A stretch of 64,000 bases of DNA from NCBI RefSeq assembly GCF_029265695.1, contig NZ_JAJUHW010000008.1:22637-86636 (forward strand), given 5' to 3'. The stretch is from Gracilinema caldarium (lineage in GTDB: Bacteria > Spirochaetota > Spirochaetia > Treponematales > Breznakiellaceae). Position numbers and translations under genes: made by a program. Below the pieces are notes generated by a model that saw only the letters and a list, made by a program, of their open reading frames with translations, did no database searches and was not told the origin of the DNA. Position 1 is the first letter of the stretch. Each line of letters opens with the position of its first letter. This document shows positions 34,274 to 43,480 of this stretch, one piece after another.

Positions 34274-34329
34274 GTATACCGGGCCCTGAGGGGCTCCGTA
34301 CCTGTGTTTACCGAAAGGAGAATGAAACC

Positions 34330-35766
34330 ATGTTTAGGGAAGCCTATTCCTACGATGATGTGTTGTTGGTCCCCGCATATTCGGAGGTCCTGCCGAAAGA
34401 ATGCGATGTCAGGACCACACTCTGCGCTGATATCAAATTGAATGTCCCGATTATTTCCGCTGCCATGGACACGGTCACCGAAGAGCGTCTTGCCATCGCC
34501 ATTGCACTGGAAGGAGGGGCCGGGGTAATTCACCGGAACCTTAAACCTGAAGTGCAAGCTCAGCAGGTGGCCAATGTAAAGCGGTATCTCAACTGGGTTA
34601 TCGATGCGCCGGTGACCGTTACCTCCGATGCCACCATCCGGGACGTTAAGGCTCTGATGGATAAATACCGTGTTTCGGGTATGCCGGTTCTCGATGCAGA
34701 CCAGCGTCTTGTGGGTATTATCACCGGACGGGATTTGCGGTTCTGCCGGGATGATTCTCTCTCTGTTAAGGATGTAATGACCAAGGAACCTGTGGTGGAA
34801 CAGGGGGACCCATCCCCCGCCAGCGCCCGGGAAAAATTCGACAGGCACCGGATCGAAAAACTCCCCGTGGTAGACGCCCAGGGGCGTCTTACAGGTCTTA
34901 TCACCGTAAAGGATATGGAAAAACATGAACGCTTTCCCCGGGCAGCCCTGGACAAGTCGGGACGGCTCATCGTCGGTGCTGCCGTGTCCCCCCAGGACTA
35001 TGATATCCGCTGTCCCCTCTTAAAACAGTCACGGGTGGACTTTGTGGTCCTTGATACAGCCCATGGGGACACGAAAAGTGTCCAGGACGCGGTCCGGGGC
35101 ATTAAGGCTAAGTACGGTATTCCCGTCATCGGCGGGAATGTGGCTACCAAAGAGGGAACCCGGCGCCTCATCGATGCAGGGGCCGATGCGGTCAAGGTCG
35201 GTATCGGGCCCGGTTCCATCTGCACCACCCGGATTGTGGCCGGCGTCGGGGTTCCCCAGTTCACCGCCGTGTATGACTGCGCCGAGGAAGCTGCCAAGTC
35301 CGGCATCCCTGTCATCGCCGATGGGGGCATCAAGTTTTCCGGGGATATTACCAAGGCTATCGCCGCGGGCGCCTCGGTGGTTATGATTGGAAATCTTTTT
35401 GCCGGCCTTAAAGAAGCCCCCGGCCGGGAAATTATTTTTGACGGCCGGATCTACAAGGAATACCGCGGTATGGGAAGCCTTGGGGCTATCGCAGAAGGTT
35501 CCGGTGACCGGTACCAGATTGGCAAGGATGAGACCCCAGTCCCCGAGGGTATCGAAGGCCGGGTGCCCTACAAGGGAGAACTGCGACATTTCCTGCACCA
35601 GCTGGTGGCGGGCCTAAAAAAAGGCATGGGTTACTGCGGCACAAAATCTATAGAAGAGTTGAAGACTTACCGTAATTTCGTTAAGATAACCGCCGCAGGC
35701 CTCCGGGAAAGTCATGCCCACGATGTAACCATAACCCAGGAAGCGCCGAATTATTCCCGTTCCTAG
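34330..35766 (+). CDS. guaB: Inosine-5'-monophosphate dehydrogenase
   Basis: A 478-residue enzyme that oxidises IMP to XMP with NAD+, the first committed step to GMP. The (beta/alpha)8 barrel carries the catalytic Cys in [21 protein letters not shown] and [11 protein letters not shown] bind substrate. Two CBS domains (about 95-205, e.g. [14 protein letters not shown] and [13 protein letters not shown]) form the regulatory Bateman module. The flap motif RGMGSLGAI is present. ATG at 34330 follows AAAGGAG and begins the conserved [14 protein letters not shown]; an in-frame extension upstream spans the terminator and is rejected. purA starts 9 bases later. Confidence 0.97.
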   Translation: MFREAYSYDDVLLVPAYSEVLPKECDVRTTLCADIKLNVPIISAAMDTVTEERLAIAIALEGGAGVIHRNLKPEVQAQQVANVKRYLNWVIDAPVTVTSDATIRDVKALMDKYRVSGMPVLDADQRLVGIITGRDLRFCRDDSLSVKDVMTKEPVVEQGDPSPASAREKFDRHRIEKLPVVDAQGRLTGLITVKDMEKHERFPRAALDKSGRLIVGAAVSPQDYDIRCPLLKQSRVDFVVLDTAHGDTKSVQDAVRGIKAKYGIPVIGGNVATKEGTRRLIDAGADAVKVGIGPGSICTTRIVAGVGVPQFTAVYDCAEEAAKSGIPVIADGGIKFSGDITKAIAAGASVVMIGNLFAGLKEAPGREIIFDGRIYKEYRGMGSLGAIAEGSGDRYQIGKDETPVPEGIEGRVPYKGELRHFLHQLVAGLKKGMGYCGTKSIEELKTYRNFVKITAAGLRESHAHDVTITQEAPNYSRS

Positions 35767-35775
35767 GAGAAACCC

Positions 35776-37002
35776 ATGAATGTAGTCGTTATCGGAGCCC
35801 AATGGGGCGACGAAGGCAAGGGTAAAATTGTTGATTACCTTGCCAGGGAAGCCCAGATTATTGTCCGCTATTCTGGCGGAGCCAATGCGGGCCACACCAT
35901 CGTGATCGGTGCGGAGCAGTACGCGCTGCATCTTATTCCCTCAGGAATCCTGTATCCAGACAAGATAGTCGTCCTTGGAGCGGGTATGGTCATCGATCCT
36001 AAGGCCCTCTTTGCAGAATTGGAAATGCTCAAGAGCCGGGGCATCGATACCACTGGCCGGGTCTTTATTTCCGACCGGGCACACCTGGTACTCCCCCGGT
36101 ATATCGAAATTGATAAAGAACGGGATAGGGCCCGCAAAAAGCCCATCGGAACCACCGGCCGGGGCATCGGTATAACCTATGCCATGAAGGCAGAGCGGGA
36201 CAGCATCCGCATTGCTGACCTTGACTGGAAAGATAAGATTGATGAACTTGAACCGGCAGACCGGGACTTTCTGGCCGAGTACCATGACCGCCTGAAAGCC
36301 ATGGCTATCGATCTTACCTCATTCCTTGCGGGCCATAAAAACGCCCAGATCCTCTTTGAAGGCGCCCAAGGGACCCTTTTAGACCTGGATCTCGGAACCT
36401 ATCCCTACGTCTCAAGCGGCATGTCCTGCGCCGCAGGGGCTGCAATCGGCGGCTGCATCGGACCGCGGAACCTGGATAAGATTCTCGGTGTCTTTAAGGC
36501 CTATTCCACCCGGGTTGGTAACGGCCCCTTCCCCAGCGAGTTTGATCCCGAAGGGGAGGGGGAACTGGAACACTATGTCCGAGAAACGGGCCGTGAATAT
36601 GGGGTAACCACCGGCCGGCCCCGCCGCTGCGGATACCTTGACCTGGTAGCCCTCCGCTATGCCTGCAGGACTAACTCCATCGATTCTCTTGTTATGACCC
36701 ACCTGGACGTGTACGATACCATGGAAGAAATAAAAGCCTGTGTAGCCTACCGTATCGGGGAGCGGGTTGTGGAAGATTTCCCTGCATCCATCGAAGACCT
36801 TAACAAAGCGGAACCCATACTCCGCAGTTTCCCCGGCTGGAAACAGTCTCTTAAGAATGCCCGTACCTACGAAGATCTGCCTGAAAATGCCCGCCATTAT
36901 ATAGAATTTATCGAGCGGTACTGTGAAACCGAGGTGGGCATTGTGTCGGTTGGTTATGACCGCTCTGAAACCATCATCAGGAAAAGCCCGTGGACAAAAT
37001 AG
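35776..37002 (+). CDS. purA: Adenylosuccinate synthetase
   Basis: A 408-residue GTP-dependent enzyme that joins IMP and aspartate to make adenylosuccinate, which PurB then converts to AMP. The N-terminal P-loop is GAQWGDEGKGK, the catalytic Asp and His lie in GDEGKGK and GGANAGHT, IGTTGRGIG binds IMP, and GAQGTLLDLDLGTYPYVSS is conserved. It is slightly shorter than the common 430 residues, but both ends look intact (final IIRKSPWTK). TAGGAG precedes the ATG. The last 13 bases overlap guaA, indicating translational coupling. Confidence 0.96.
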   Translation: MNVVVIGAQWGDEGKGKIVDYLAREAQIIVRYSGGANAGHTIVIGAEQYALHLIPSGILYPDKIVVLGAGMVIDPKALFAELEMLKSRGIDTTGRVFISDRAHLVLPRYIEIDKERDRARKKPIGTTGRGIGITYAMKAERDSIRIADLDWKDKIDELEPADRDFLAEYHDRLKAMAIDLTSFLAGHKNAQILFEGAQGTLLDLDLGTYPYVSSGMSCAAGAAIGGCIGPRNLDKILGVFKAYSTRVGNGPFPSEFDPEGEGELEHYVRETGREYGVTTGRPRRCGYLDLVALRYACRTNSIDSLVMTHLDVYDTMEEIKACVAYRIGERVVEDFPASIEDLNKAEPILRSFPGWKQSLKNARTYEDLPENARHYIEFIERYCETEVGIVSVGYDRSETIIRKSPWTK

Positions 37003-38600
37003 TTATCCTCGATTTCGGCAGCCAGACCACCCAGCTCATCGGCCGCCGTATCCGGGAGTTTGGGGTCTATACCGACATTGTGCCGGGGGATGCCCCCCTT
37101 ACTTGTACGGTTCTGGACGGCGCCAAGGGCATCATTCTGTCCGGCTCCCCCTCGTCAGTGTACGATGAAGGGGCCCCCGTGCCTGATCCGGCGGTGTATA
37201 CAACGGGTCTCCCCATCTTAGGAATTTGCTACGGACTGCAGCGAATGACCGCTGACCACGGGGGCCGTGTGGAGCCCCTGCCTGAACGGGAGTACGGCGG
37301 TGTCAAGGTAACCCTGGATATGGCCGCTGTAAGCTCCTCAACCGCAGGCAGCCCTGCCGCGGCCTTTCTCGCGGGCTTCCCCGGCGGCGGCGCCTCCGGC
37401 CAGGAGCGGAGCTTTACCGCCTGGATGAGCCACGGTGACTCCCTCGCCAAGCTTGCCCCCGGCTTTATCCAGGTCGGTACCAGCGCCCATGGCTTTCCTG
37501 CGGTTCTCATCCATGAAACTAAACCATGGTTCGGCCTCCAGTTCCACCCGGAAGTAACCCACTGCGAAGGCGGCCGGGAAATACTCCGAGCCTTCGCACT
37601 GGATGTCTGCGGAGCTGCACCGGAATGGACCATGGAGCGTTATATCGAAGAAGTTCGTGAAAACCTGGCCCAGAGGGTCGGTAAAAATCCGGTTCTCCTC
37701 CTCATTTCCGGAGGTGTCGATTCTACCGTGGCGGGGGCGCTGCTCCTTAAAACCCTGGATCCAGACCAGGTCCACCTCATGTATATGGATACGGGACTCA
37801 TGCGGAAAAACGAGACCGAAATCGTATCGGCCAACCTAAGCCGCATCGGAGCCCGGCACCTCCACATCATACATTGCGAAAAGGAATTTCTCTCCGCCCT
37901 CAAAGGTCTCACAGACCCGGAAGAAAAGCGCCGCGCCATCGGCGATCTGTTCATCAGCATACAGGAACGAGAAGTGGCCCGACTCGGCCTCCCCGAAAGC
38001 TACTTCCTAGCCCAGGGCACCCTGTACACGGACCTTATTGAAAGCGGCAAGGGGGTCGGCAAAAAAGCCCACGTCATAAAGAGCCACCACAATGTCCGCA
38101 GCCCCCTGGTAGAAGCCAAGCGCAATGCGGGCCGTATCATCGAACCCCTGGACCGGCTGTATAAGGACGAAGTCCGCTCCCTGGGCCGGCTCCTCGGCAT
38201 CGATGAAGACATCGTGATGCGCCATCCCTTCCCCGGTCCGGGCCTCGCGGTCCGCATACTCGGCGAGGTAACCAGAGAAAAATGCGATATACTGCGGGAT
38301 GCGGACGACATCTATATCCGTGAACTCAAGCGCCGGGGTCTCTACGACCAGATTTGGCAGGCCTTCGCGGTCCTCCTACCCATACGGTCCGTCGGTGTCG
38401 CCGGAGATGTCCGTAAGTACGGCTGGGTCCTCGCCCTCAGGGCCATCGTGAGCGAAGACGGTATGACCGCCGATGTATACCCCTTCCCCATGAAGGACCT
38501 CTTGGAAATCTCCACCCTGATTACCAACACGGTCAAGGACATCGGCCGGGTAACCTACGATATATCATCAAAACCGCCGGCTACCATCGAGTGGGAGTAG
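36990..38600 (+). CDS. guaA: GMP synthase (glutamine-hydrolysing)
   Basis: A 536-residue enzyme that aminates XMP to GMP using glutamine and ATP. The class I glutaminase has Cys80 (GICYGLQ) and the His/Glu pair in FHPEVTHCEGG. The ATP-pyrophosphatase P-loop is LLISGGVDSTVAG, and the C-terminal dimerisation domain ends TYDISSKPPATIEWE. Between KVTLDM and WMSHGD there is an insertion of roughly 30 residues rich in Ala, Ser and Gly (nt about 37318-37425), where the family normally has a short acidic loop. The start is GTG at 36990, preceded by CAGGAAAA and overlapping purA. Confidence 0.96.
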   Translation: MDKIVILDFGSQTTQLIGRRIREFGVYTDIVPGDAPLTCTVLDGAKGIILSGSPSSVYDEGAPVPDPAVYTTGLPILGICYGLQRMTADHGGRVEPLPEREYGGVKVTLDMAAVSSSTAGSPAAAFLAGFPGGGASGQERSFTAWMSHGDSLAKLAPGFIQVGTSAHGFPAVLIHETKPWFGLQFHPEVTHCEGGREILRAFALDVCGAAPEWTMERYIEEVRENLAQRVGKNPVLLLISGGVDSTVAGALLLKTLDPDQVHLMYMDTGLMRKNETEIVSANLSRIGARHLHIIHCEKEFLSALKGLTDPEEKRRAIGDLFISIQEREVARLGLPESYFLAQGTLYTDLIESGKGVGKKAHVIKSHHNVRSPLVEAKRNAGRIIEPLDRLYKDEVRSLGRLLGIDEDIVMRHPFPGPGLAVRILGEVTREKCDILRDADDIYIRELKRRGLYDQIWQAFAVLLPIRSVGVAGDVRKYGWVLALRAIVSEDGMTADVYPFPMKDLLEISTLITNTVKDIGRVTYDISSKPPATIEWE

Positions 38601-38608
38601 AGCATACA

Positions 38609-38628
38609 GAGGGGGAAGTCTCCCCCTC
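38609..38628. other. GC-rich hairpin after guaA
   Basis: GAGGGGGA (38609-38616), loop AGTC and TCCCCCTC (38621-38628) form a perfect 8-bp stem nine bases after the guaA stop. No T-run follows, so it is a possible pause or mRNA-stabilising 3' hairpin and not a standard intrinsic terminator. Confidence 0.5.
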
Positions 38629-38657
38629 GCTCGCCCCACGGTGGCTCGCTACCCCCT

Positions 38658-38713
38658 CTATCGCCCTGCCAGTACGGTAATGATGACAGTAACTTTCCGT
38701 TCCAGGGCGATAG
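38658..38713. repeat. Perfect 11-bp inverted repeat between guaA and the sensor kinase
   Basis: CTATCGCCCTG (38658-38668) and CAGGGCGATAG (38703-38713) are perfect complements flanking 34 bases. It lies in the 118-base gap between two convergent genes. It could form a cruciform or a terminating structure; no T-run follows. Confidence 0.6.
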
Positions 38714-38718
38714 GGCTT

Positions 38719-40317
38719 CTATATTCCTATAGGTACATGGATGCGAGCCTGGGTACCGCCACTTTCAATCCTTTCAATAGAGAACGTTCCGCCAATTTGG
38801 TCAGTGAGGATTTTTATAAGCTCAAACCCAAGTCCTTCTTGGCGCTTTTCGTATTCTGGAATACCGATACCGTCATCGATTACAAAAATGATTATCTCAC
38901 CTTGGTTCTCAGCTATTTCTATCTGTATGAGGATGCTGCCATTCTGCCTGCCTGCAAAAGCATGGGCATAACTGTTGGAAAGCAATTCACTCATCACAAG
39001 AGCAAGGGGAATGGTTCTTTCCAGGGACAAGTAGAAGGGTCTTTCCTCAAGAGTAGATAAGTCCGTCTCCAGCCGGATTGGAATAGCAGGGGCTTCCTCG
39101 GGTTCAAAGCCGGCAATAATGGCATTAAGGCAATCGGCGAGGTTTATTCTTGTAATGTCTTCCTGTTCGTAGAGCAGCCGCTGGATGTGGGCCATGGCAA
39201 GAATCCGGCGCCGGCTCTGAAGTGCCGCGTTTACCGCATCCTCGTTCTGGGATCTATATGCCTGAAGCTGCAGTATACTCGCCATAATTTGCAGGTTGTT
39301 GTAGACCCGGTGATATATCTCGTGGAGCAAATTCTCCCGTTCCTTCAATTTTGCATCAAGCTGTTCCGTCACACTGTTAAAGGCCTGTATGAGTTCATCA
39401 ATCTCATCATGTTTTATGCCCTTAATGATAAGCGGCTTATCCGGCTGTTCGCGACGAGCCGCAAGGGCTGCAGTTAATTCTTGGAGGGGCTTAAAGATCT
39501 GTTTCCTGATAAGGAGGTAAAGACTTAAGGTGAGCAGCAGCATAACGATAAGCATGGTCCACATGAAGAGTGAAAACATCGCTGTGCTGTATTGATGCAT
39601 GCGCCGTTCTTGTTCAAGAGTAAAGCTTATAAGCTCCGTTTTTTCCATATTAGAGAGGGTTAGATTCATTAAAATCTTGTTTTGGTGATATGCAAAGCTA
39701 TGATCCTGTCCGGTCTCCGATGGTTTATTCAAACGTACCGAGAGACCGAGGAGTCTGCTGTAACGGCTGAGCCTGCGTTCGTTCAGGGGCCAGAACATCC
39801 AAAGACTGCCCATGGGACGCCCGTATCCATCATTGTGCAGGATGGCCCGGCCGGCGGCAAGAAAATATCTGGTCCCGTCCCGTACTATACCTTTGCGGCC
39901 TTCCTGCAAAAGCTCCGCGGGCTCAATGTTTCCAAGCTTTTCCAGAGTCTCTGCAGGTTTACCATCAATAGTATATCGATACTGAATAGTTCCTTTAATT
40001 GTAAAGCAATAAAGTGCGGCGAGACCTAAATTTTGCAGTGCCTGGACAGAAAAATTGGAAGCCTCAAACTCCTTGTTTGTGCCAGCCAAATAGGTCCATG
40101 TTTCGTCCCAATAAGCCCAATCGGTGGTTAATCTATCAAGCTGCTCCAAATCATCAGCTATCAGGTTAGTAAGCCGTTCTCCGATAGCCGCTAATTGACT
40201 TTGCTCGGTTGTAGTAATGCTTTTTGTAAAGAAGATCCAGGAAATAGTCAGGGTGGTGCAGAAAAAAAGAAAAACGGTGATTCCGAACAAAAGCAGCACC
40301 TTGTTACGCTGGCTCAT
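38719..40317 (-). CDS. Membrane sensor histidine kinase with CHASE4-type sensor
   Basis: A 532-residue sensor kinase. Helix one is near 5-30; a periplasmic domain of about 210 residues with DWAYWDETWTY resembles CHASE4. Helix two is near 240-265, then HAMP (about 265-320). The phospho-acceptor region HEIYHRVYNNLQIM is of the HisKA_2/HWE-like type, and the ATPase has an N-box-like SELLSNSYAHAF and G-box DDGIGIP. Such kinases often pair with a response regulator encoded elsewhere; none is adjacent. The start at 40317 (MSQRNKV) is chosen for topology; an ATG at 40359 is possible, and neither has a Shine-Dalgarno. The ligand is unknown. Confidence 0.85.
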   Translation of the reverse strand: MSQRNKVLLLFGITVFLFFCTTLTISWIFFTKSITTTEQSQLAAIGERLTNLIADDLEQLDRLTTDWAYWDETWTYLAGTNKEFEASNFSVQALQNLGLAALYCFTIKGTIQYRYTIDGKPAETLEKLGNIEPAELLQEGRKGIVRDGTRYFLAAGRAILHNDGYGRPMGSLWMFWPLNERRLSRYSRLLGLSVRLNKPSETGQDHSFAYHQNKILMNLTLSNMEKTELISFTLEQERRMHQYSTAMFSLFMWTMLIVMLLLTLSLYLLIRKQIFKPLQELTAALAARREQPDKPLIIKGIKHDEIDELIQAFNSVTEQLDAKLKERENLLHEIYHRVYNNLQIMASILQLQAYRSQNEDAVNAALQSRRRILAMAHIQRLLYEQEDITRINLADCLNAIIAGFEPEEAPAIPIRLETDLSTLEERPFYLSLERTIPLALVMSELLSNSYAHAFAGRQNGSILIQIEIAENQGEIIIFVIDDGIGIPEYEKRQEGLGFELIKILTDQIGGTFSIERIESGGTQARIHVPIGI

Positions 40318-40359
40318 GGTATATGCAGTATACAATCGCTGATTGTGAAAAACAAGCAT

Positions 40360-40398
40360 GGGTGCTTCTTATTTTTATAAAGCACCCTTTTAATTTTT
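40360..40398 (+). terminator. Intrinsic terminator upstream of the 40483 lipoprotein gene
   Basis: GGGTGCTT (40360-40367), an 11-base AT-rich loop and AAGCACCC (40379-40386) are followed by TTTTAATTTTTT. No plus-strand gene lies just upstream, since the neighbour is the start of the minus-strand kinase. It may be an attenuator in the next gene's leader, or end an unannotated transcript. Confidence 0.75.
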
Positions 40399-40482
40399 TA
40401 TGTACTAGGAGAGAATGCAGTGTTTAGGACCTTAAAGATGACCAACTTTAGGAATTGGCGTATCAATCAAAAGGAGTGTATT

Positions 40483-41433
40483 ATGAAGAAAGTAACAAAA
40501 CTGCGGTTAGGCAGCCTTGTGTGGTCAAGCCTGATTATTCTGTTTGCCTGGCAGGTTTCGTCCTGCGCAACTACTTCGGGATCTGCCGGAGCGTCGAATG
40601 AAAATCCCTACGATTTTATTGATTCGGTACAGCTCGAAAAGGGCCAGGTGTTTTATAAGGATATGATCAGCGCCGATGCGGGAACATATTCGACGAATGC
40701 CTTTGAAGCAGCCAACAATTTCCTTGCCATGGATAATTATCTTGAGTTTTCATCCAATTTATCTGAACAGCAGCAACTGGACTTACTTCATGCCCTCTTT
40801 ACTAATTTGCCCGCTCGTAAAGATAAGGGGGATGTGCGGATTGTTATGGTAGGAGATTATTTCCGTAAGGGATCTCATCTTATTATTTTAATTGACCAAG
40901 TTGGATTAATTAAAGGAAAGGTCCCCGGTAAAGATTTTGCCCTGAGATATTTTACGAACGCTATCAATTTTAAGGTAACTGACAAGGAAACAAAAAAAGA
41001 GCGTCTTGTAGATACGGGAAAAAATATGTCTACCAATGTTAATTATTACCGGCTTGCGGTGCCCTATGATGGAGGACGTCTGGTGCTGGCTAACAACCTT
41101 ACCATCACGCCGGTTACCCTTGAATCTGCCAAAGACGACAGCGATCTTGGAAACATGATGGATACGGTAATCAAGGATGAATTCCCCGAAAATGACGGAC
41201 TTGCGGAAACTATTTACAGCAAGCTCGTTCAAAAAGAGAATCTGGACTCCCTGATTCGCCTTCTAGCGGAGATGAACTATTTTCTATACCAAATGCGGAT
41301 AAACAAACTCAGCGAAGCTGAACAGACCCTTTCCCGCTTAGAGCCCCTTATTCCTCAGGGCGCGGATCCTTCGGTTGTCCAGGCTGTCCGTGTGGAAGCC
41401 CCCCTGCTCCTGCGATTGATGAAGGCCTATTAG
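40483..41433 (+). CDS. Hypothetical lipoprotein
   Basis: A 316-residue lipoprotein. The signal peptide ends in the lipobox VSSC with Cys28, followed by ATTSGSAGASN. The mature part is mixed helical and charged, with YRLAVPYDGGRLVLANNLTI and a helical C-terminus (LIRLLAEMNYFLYQMRINKLSEAEQTL). I recognise no family. AAAAGGAG lies before the ATG at 40483; an upstream in-frame ATG lacks both this signal and the signal peptide. A terminator follows at 41469, so it is transcribed apart from the RND operon. Confidence 0.7.
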   Translation: MKKVTKLRLGSLVWSSLIILFAWQVSSCATTSGSAGASNENPYDFIDSVQLEKGQVFYKDMISADAGTYSTNAFEAANNFLAMDNYLEFSSNLSEQQQLDLLHALFTNLPARKDKGDVRIVMVGDYFRKGSHLIILIDQVGLIKGKVPGKDFALRYFTNAINFKVTDKETKKERLVDTGKNMSTNVNYYRLAVPYDGGRLVLANNLTITPVTLESAKDDSDLGNMMDTVIKDEFPENDGLAETIYSKLVQKENLDSLIRLLAEMNYFLYQMRINKLSEAEQTLSRLEPLIPQGADPSVVQAVRVEAPLLLRLMKAY

Positions 41434-41468
41434 GGTAAGCATTTCGGTCCCTTAGCCTTATTTTTCAG

Positions 41469-41519
41469 CCCGGTCTCTGCGGACAGTCGAGTTCCGCGGG
41501 GACTGGGTTTTTTATTTTT
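41469..41519 (+). terminator. Intrinsic terminator after the 40483 lipoprotein gene
   Basis: A 15-bp stem with three G-U pairs joins 41469-41483 (CCCGGTCTCTGCGGA) and 41493-41507 (TCCGCGGGGACTGGG). TTTTTTATTTTT follows at once. It separates this gene from the RND operon. Confidence 0.85.
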
Positions 41520-41584
41520 CATCCCTCTGATTTATTGCGGGCCCTATACCAGAGTTAAAGCATTCAATCATTTTTCCCCGTACA

Positions 41585-41616
41585 ACCTCCTGAATAAACA
41601 TATATGTCCGGGAGGT
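41585..41616 (+). promoter_or_regulatory. Possible Shine-Dalgarno-sequestering hairpin
   Basis: ACCTCC (41585-41590) is complementary to GGAGGT (41611-41616), the ribosome-binding site of the first gene of the RND operon. Between them lies the 10-base palindrome ACATATATGT (41598-41607), which could extend the fold. Pairing would hide the ribosome-binding site; translation control of the operon's first gene is inferred. Confidence 0.45.
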
Positions 41617-41621
41617 ATGGC

Positions 41622-42728
41622 ATGGGCTTGCATATTGGCAAAAAAGCATCTGGTATTCTGATTATTTCGATTGTGCTTGTGGGGATAGTCCTGGCGGTAT
41701 TGATTCTTTTTGTCCGGGCTTCCCGAGCCAAGGCTGGGGATACTTCTGTACTTGAAGGAACACAAACAGACTCAGTGGCAAAAAATACTGCCCTGCCTGT
41801 AAATTATACGGAAACGAAAATATTTAGTGCTGCCATTTCGGGCCAGCCTATGGACCCAAATGTGACCGCCGCTTTGGGCCAGCTTGCCGAAGCAGAACGG
41901 AGCCAGGGTTTTTCCCCCGGGCTTGGGCTTGCGGAATCTACCCTGTACGAAAAGGCGGGAAACCTGGGGGCGGCGGTCCTCGCGGCCTTTAAGGAAGTAT
42001 TCTACGCCTATAGCTATGGTTATCTGGAAAAGAAGGCAGTAGAGGAGCGGCTTTCCATGGTAGCCCGCACCTATCCGGGCAACAAGGCCGTAGAGGCAGC
42101 GGTAGAAGCTTCCCGGGCTTTGCTTCGCCTGGACGGAGGCATGGGGCTTAAATCCCTTTCCTCTTTGCAGATCGCTTCCTATGAAATTGACTCCTTTCCC
42201 CGCTGGATGGAACGGGTGTTTATCCTTGAGTCTTCTGATGCGTCTCAAAAACCAAACAGGGCAACAGTACTTGAAGAGTACCGGGCCACCCGATCCCGCT
42301 ATGCGAATCAACCGCTTTATTGGCTTATGATTGCCCGCCATTCGGAGGGTCAATACATCTCTGATGCGGCGGAGCGGGTCATTTCACTGGCACCCCGGGG
42401 CCCCTTTGCAGCGCAGGGACGGGAATTGCTCGCGGTCTCCATCGGTTTGCCTAAGAGTGATGCATCATCGCTCATGAGCAGAATGGAAATAGAAAACATC
42501 ATTCAGGAGACGGCATCTTCGGGAAAAGTTGAACAGCTTGCCCAGCTTTTCCCATTGCTGTCCCTTCGTGACAACCCCTATACCCTGTATGCCCTGGGTG
42601 CCTGCCGGGGGCTTTCAGAGTCCCCCGCGGTCAAATCCTTTTTCTTAAAAGCAGCTAAGGAACATACTGGTCCCTTCTCTTCCCGTCTGAGCGAACGGCT
42701 CCGGTACATCGCGGGGGGCAAAATATGA
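41622..42728 (+). CDS. Membrane-anchored helical-repeat protein, first gene of the RND operon
   Basis: A 368-residue protein with one N-terminal membrane helix (about 8-30: GILIISIVLVGIVLAVLILF) and no lipobox, so it is probably an inner-membrane anchor facing the periplasm. The rest is Ala/Leu-rich helical sequence resembling degenerate TPR-type repeats (LGAAVLAAFKEVFYAYSYGY, AVEAAVEASRALLRL). No enzyme motif is visible. GGGAGG is 5-6 bases before ATG 41622; the ATG at 41604 lies upstream of that signal. The stop overlaps the next gene as ATGA. A role as a scaffold of the export assembly is inferred from position only. Confidence 0.65.
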   Translation: MGLHIGKKASGILIISIVLVGIVLAVLILFVRASRAKAGDTSVLEGTQTDSVAKNTALPVNYTETKIFSAAISGQPMDPNVTAALGQLAEAERSQGFSPGLGLAESTLYEKAGNLGAAVLAAFKEVFYAYSYGYLEKKAVEERLSMVARTYPGNKAVEAAVEASRALLRLDGGMGLKSLSSLQIASYEIDSFPRWMERVFILESSDASQKPNRATVLEEYRATRSRYANQPLYWLMIARHSEGQYISDAAERVISLAPRGPFAAQGRELLAVSIGLPKSDASSLMSRMEIENIIQETASSGKVEQLAQLFPLLSLRDNPYTLYALGACRGLSESPAVKSFFLKAAKEHTGPFSSRLSERLRYIAGGKI

Positions 42729-43480
42729 TTTCAAAAAGCGATGCTATCTATCCTCTTAAAGAGGAAGCGGCCCGATGGGAGCTTGATGCTTCAGGAGGGC
42801 TTCTCACAGTCCTTTTGCAGATTCTTATAGGCTTCCTGCTTGTTTTTCTGTTCCCCGCCTGCCAGTTCGGGACTGGCAAGACCACCATGTCTCCGCAAGA
42901 ACTTTCCGCATATACCAGGGCCCTGGAATTGTATAACCAGGGCCGCTATTCGAAAGCTGCAGACTCATCTCTCTCCCTTTCTGCTTTTTATCCAGCCCAG
43001 CTTCTGCGGGGGAAGGCCCTCTTTTTTGCCTCCCGTTACGCCGAGGCAGAGCTAGTCCTTGCGAAGGTCCAGAAACTAAAGCCCTCTTCTGCGGAGGCAA
43101 AACTGTACCGGGCTTATTGTGCACGGTCCCTTGGGAAGGATGCTGAAGCCCGTATGCTTGCTGAGGAACTTCTTGCGGATGACAGCGCAAACCTCAGGGC
43201 TTATCGGCTCCTTCTGGACTTAACCGAACCGGGCAGAGAGCGTTCCAAAATGCTGGACCAGGCATTAGAGGCAGCAGGAGAGGCAGCGCTTCTTTTTACC
43301 GAGCGGGCCCGCAGCCGCTGGATACTGGGAGACGCACCGGGGGCTCTCTCTGATCTTAATGCGGCTCAGGCCCTCCTCAATCCCGAGTCCTTCCTTTATG
43401 GACCCCTCGCAACCCTTGAAAAGACCATACTTTCCCAGACTGGTTCATCTAGTGTCCTTACGGCGGGAGGCAGAAAATGA
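42725..43480 (+). CDS. TPR-type lipoprotein of the RND operon
   Basis: A 251-residue protein with a 30-residue polar lead, a hydrophobic segment (about 27-44) and a lipobox-like FPAC with Cys46. Tetratricopeptide-like helices follow (ELSAYTRALELYNQGRYSKAA, PAQLLRGKALFFASRYAEAELVLAKVQKLKP). TPRs bind partner proteins, so it may hold complex members together. The long N-terminus before the lipobox is unusual; a later start is possible but no other signal is clear. It is coupled on both sides by ATGA overlaps. Confidence 0.7.
   Translation: MISKSDAIYPLKEEAARWELDASGGLLTVLLQILIGFLLVFLFPACQFGTGKTTMSPQELSAYTRALELYNQGRYSKAADSSLSLSAFYPAQLLRGKALFFASRYAEAELVLAKVQKLKPSSAEAKLYRAYCARSLGKDAEARMLAEELLADDSANLRAYRLLLDLTEPGRERSKMLDQALEAAGEAALLFTERARSRWILGDAPGALSDLNAAQALLNPESFLYGPLATLEKTILSQTGSSSVLTAGGRK

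Noticed and set aside
38641..39060. A 139-codon plus-strand frame after guaA
   Set aside because: Most of it is antisense to the ATPase domain of the sensor kinase, and it lacks a ribosome-binding site.
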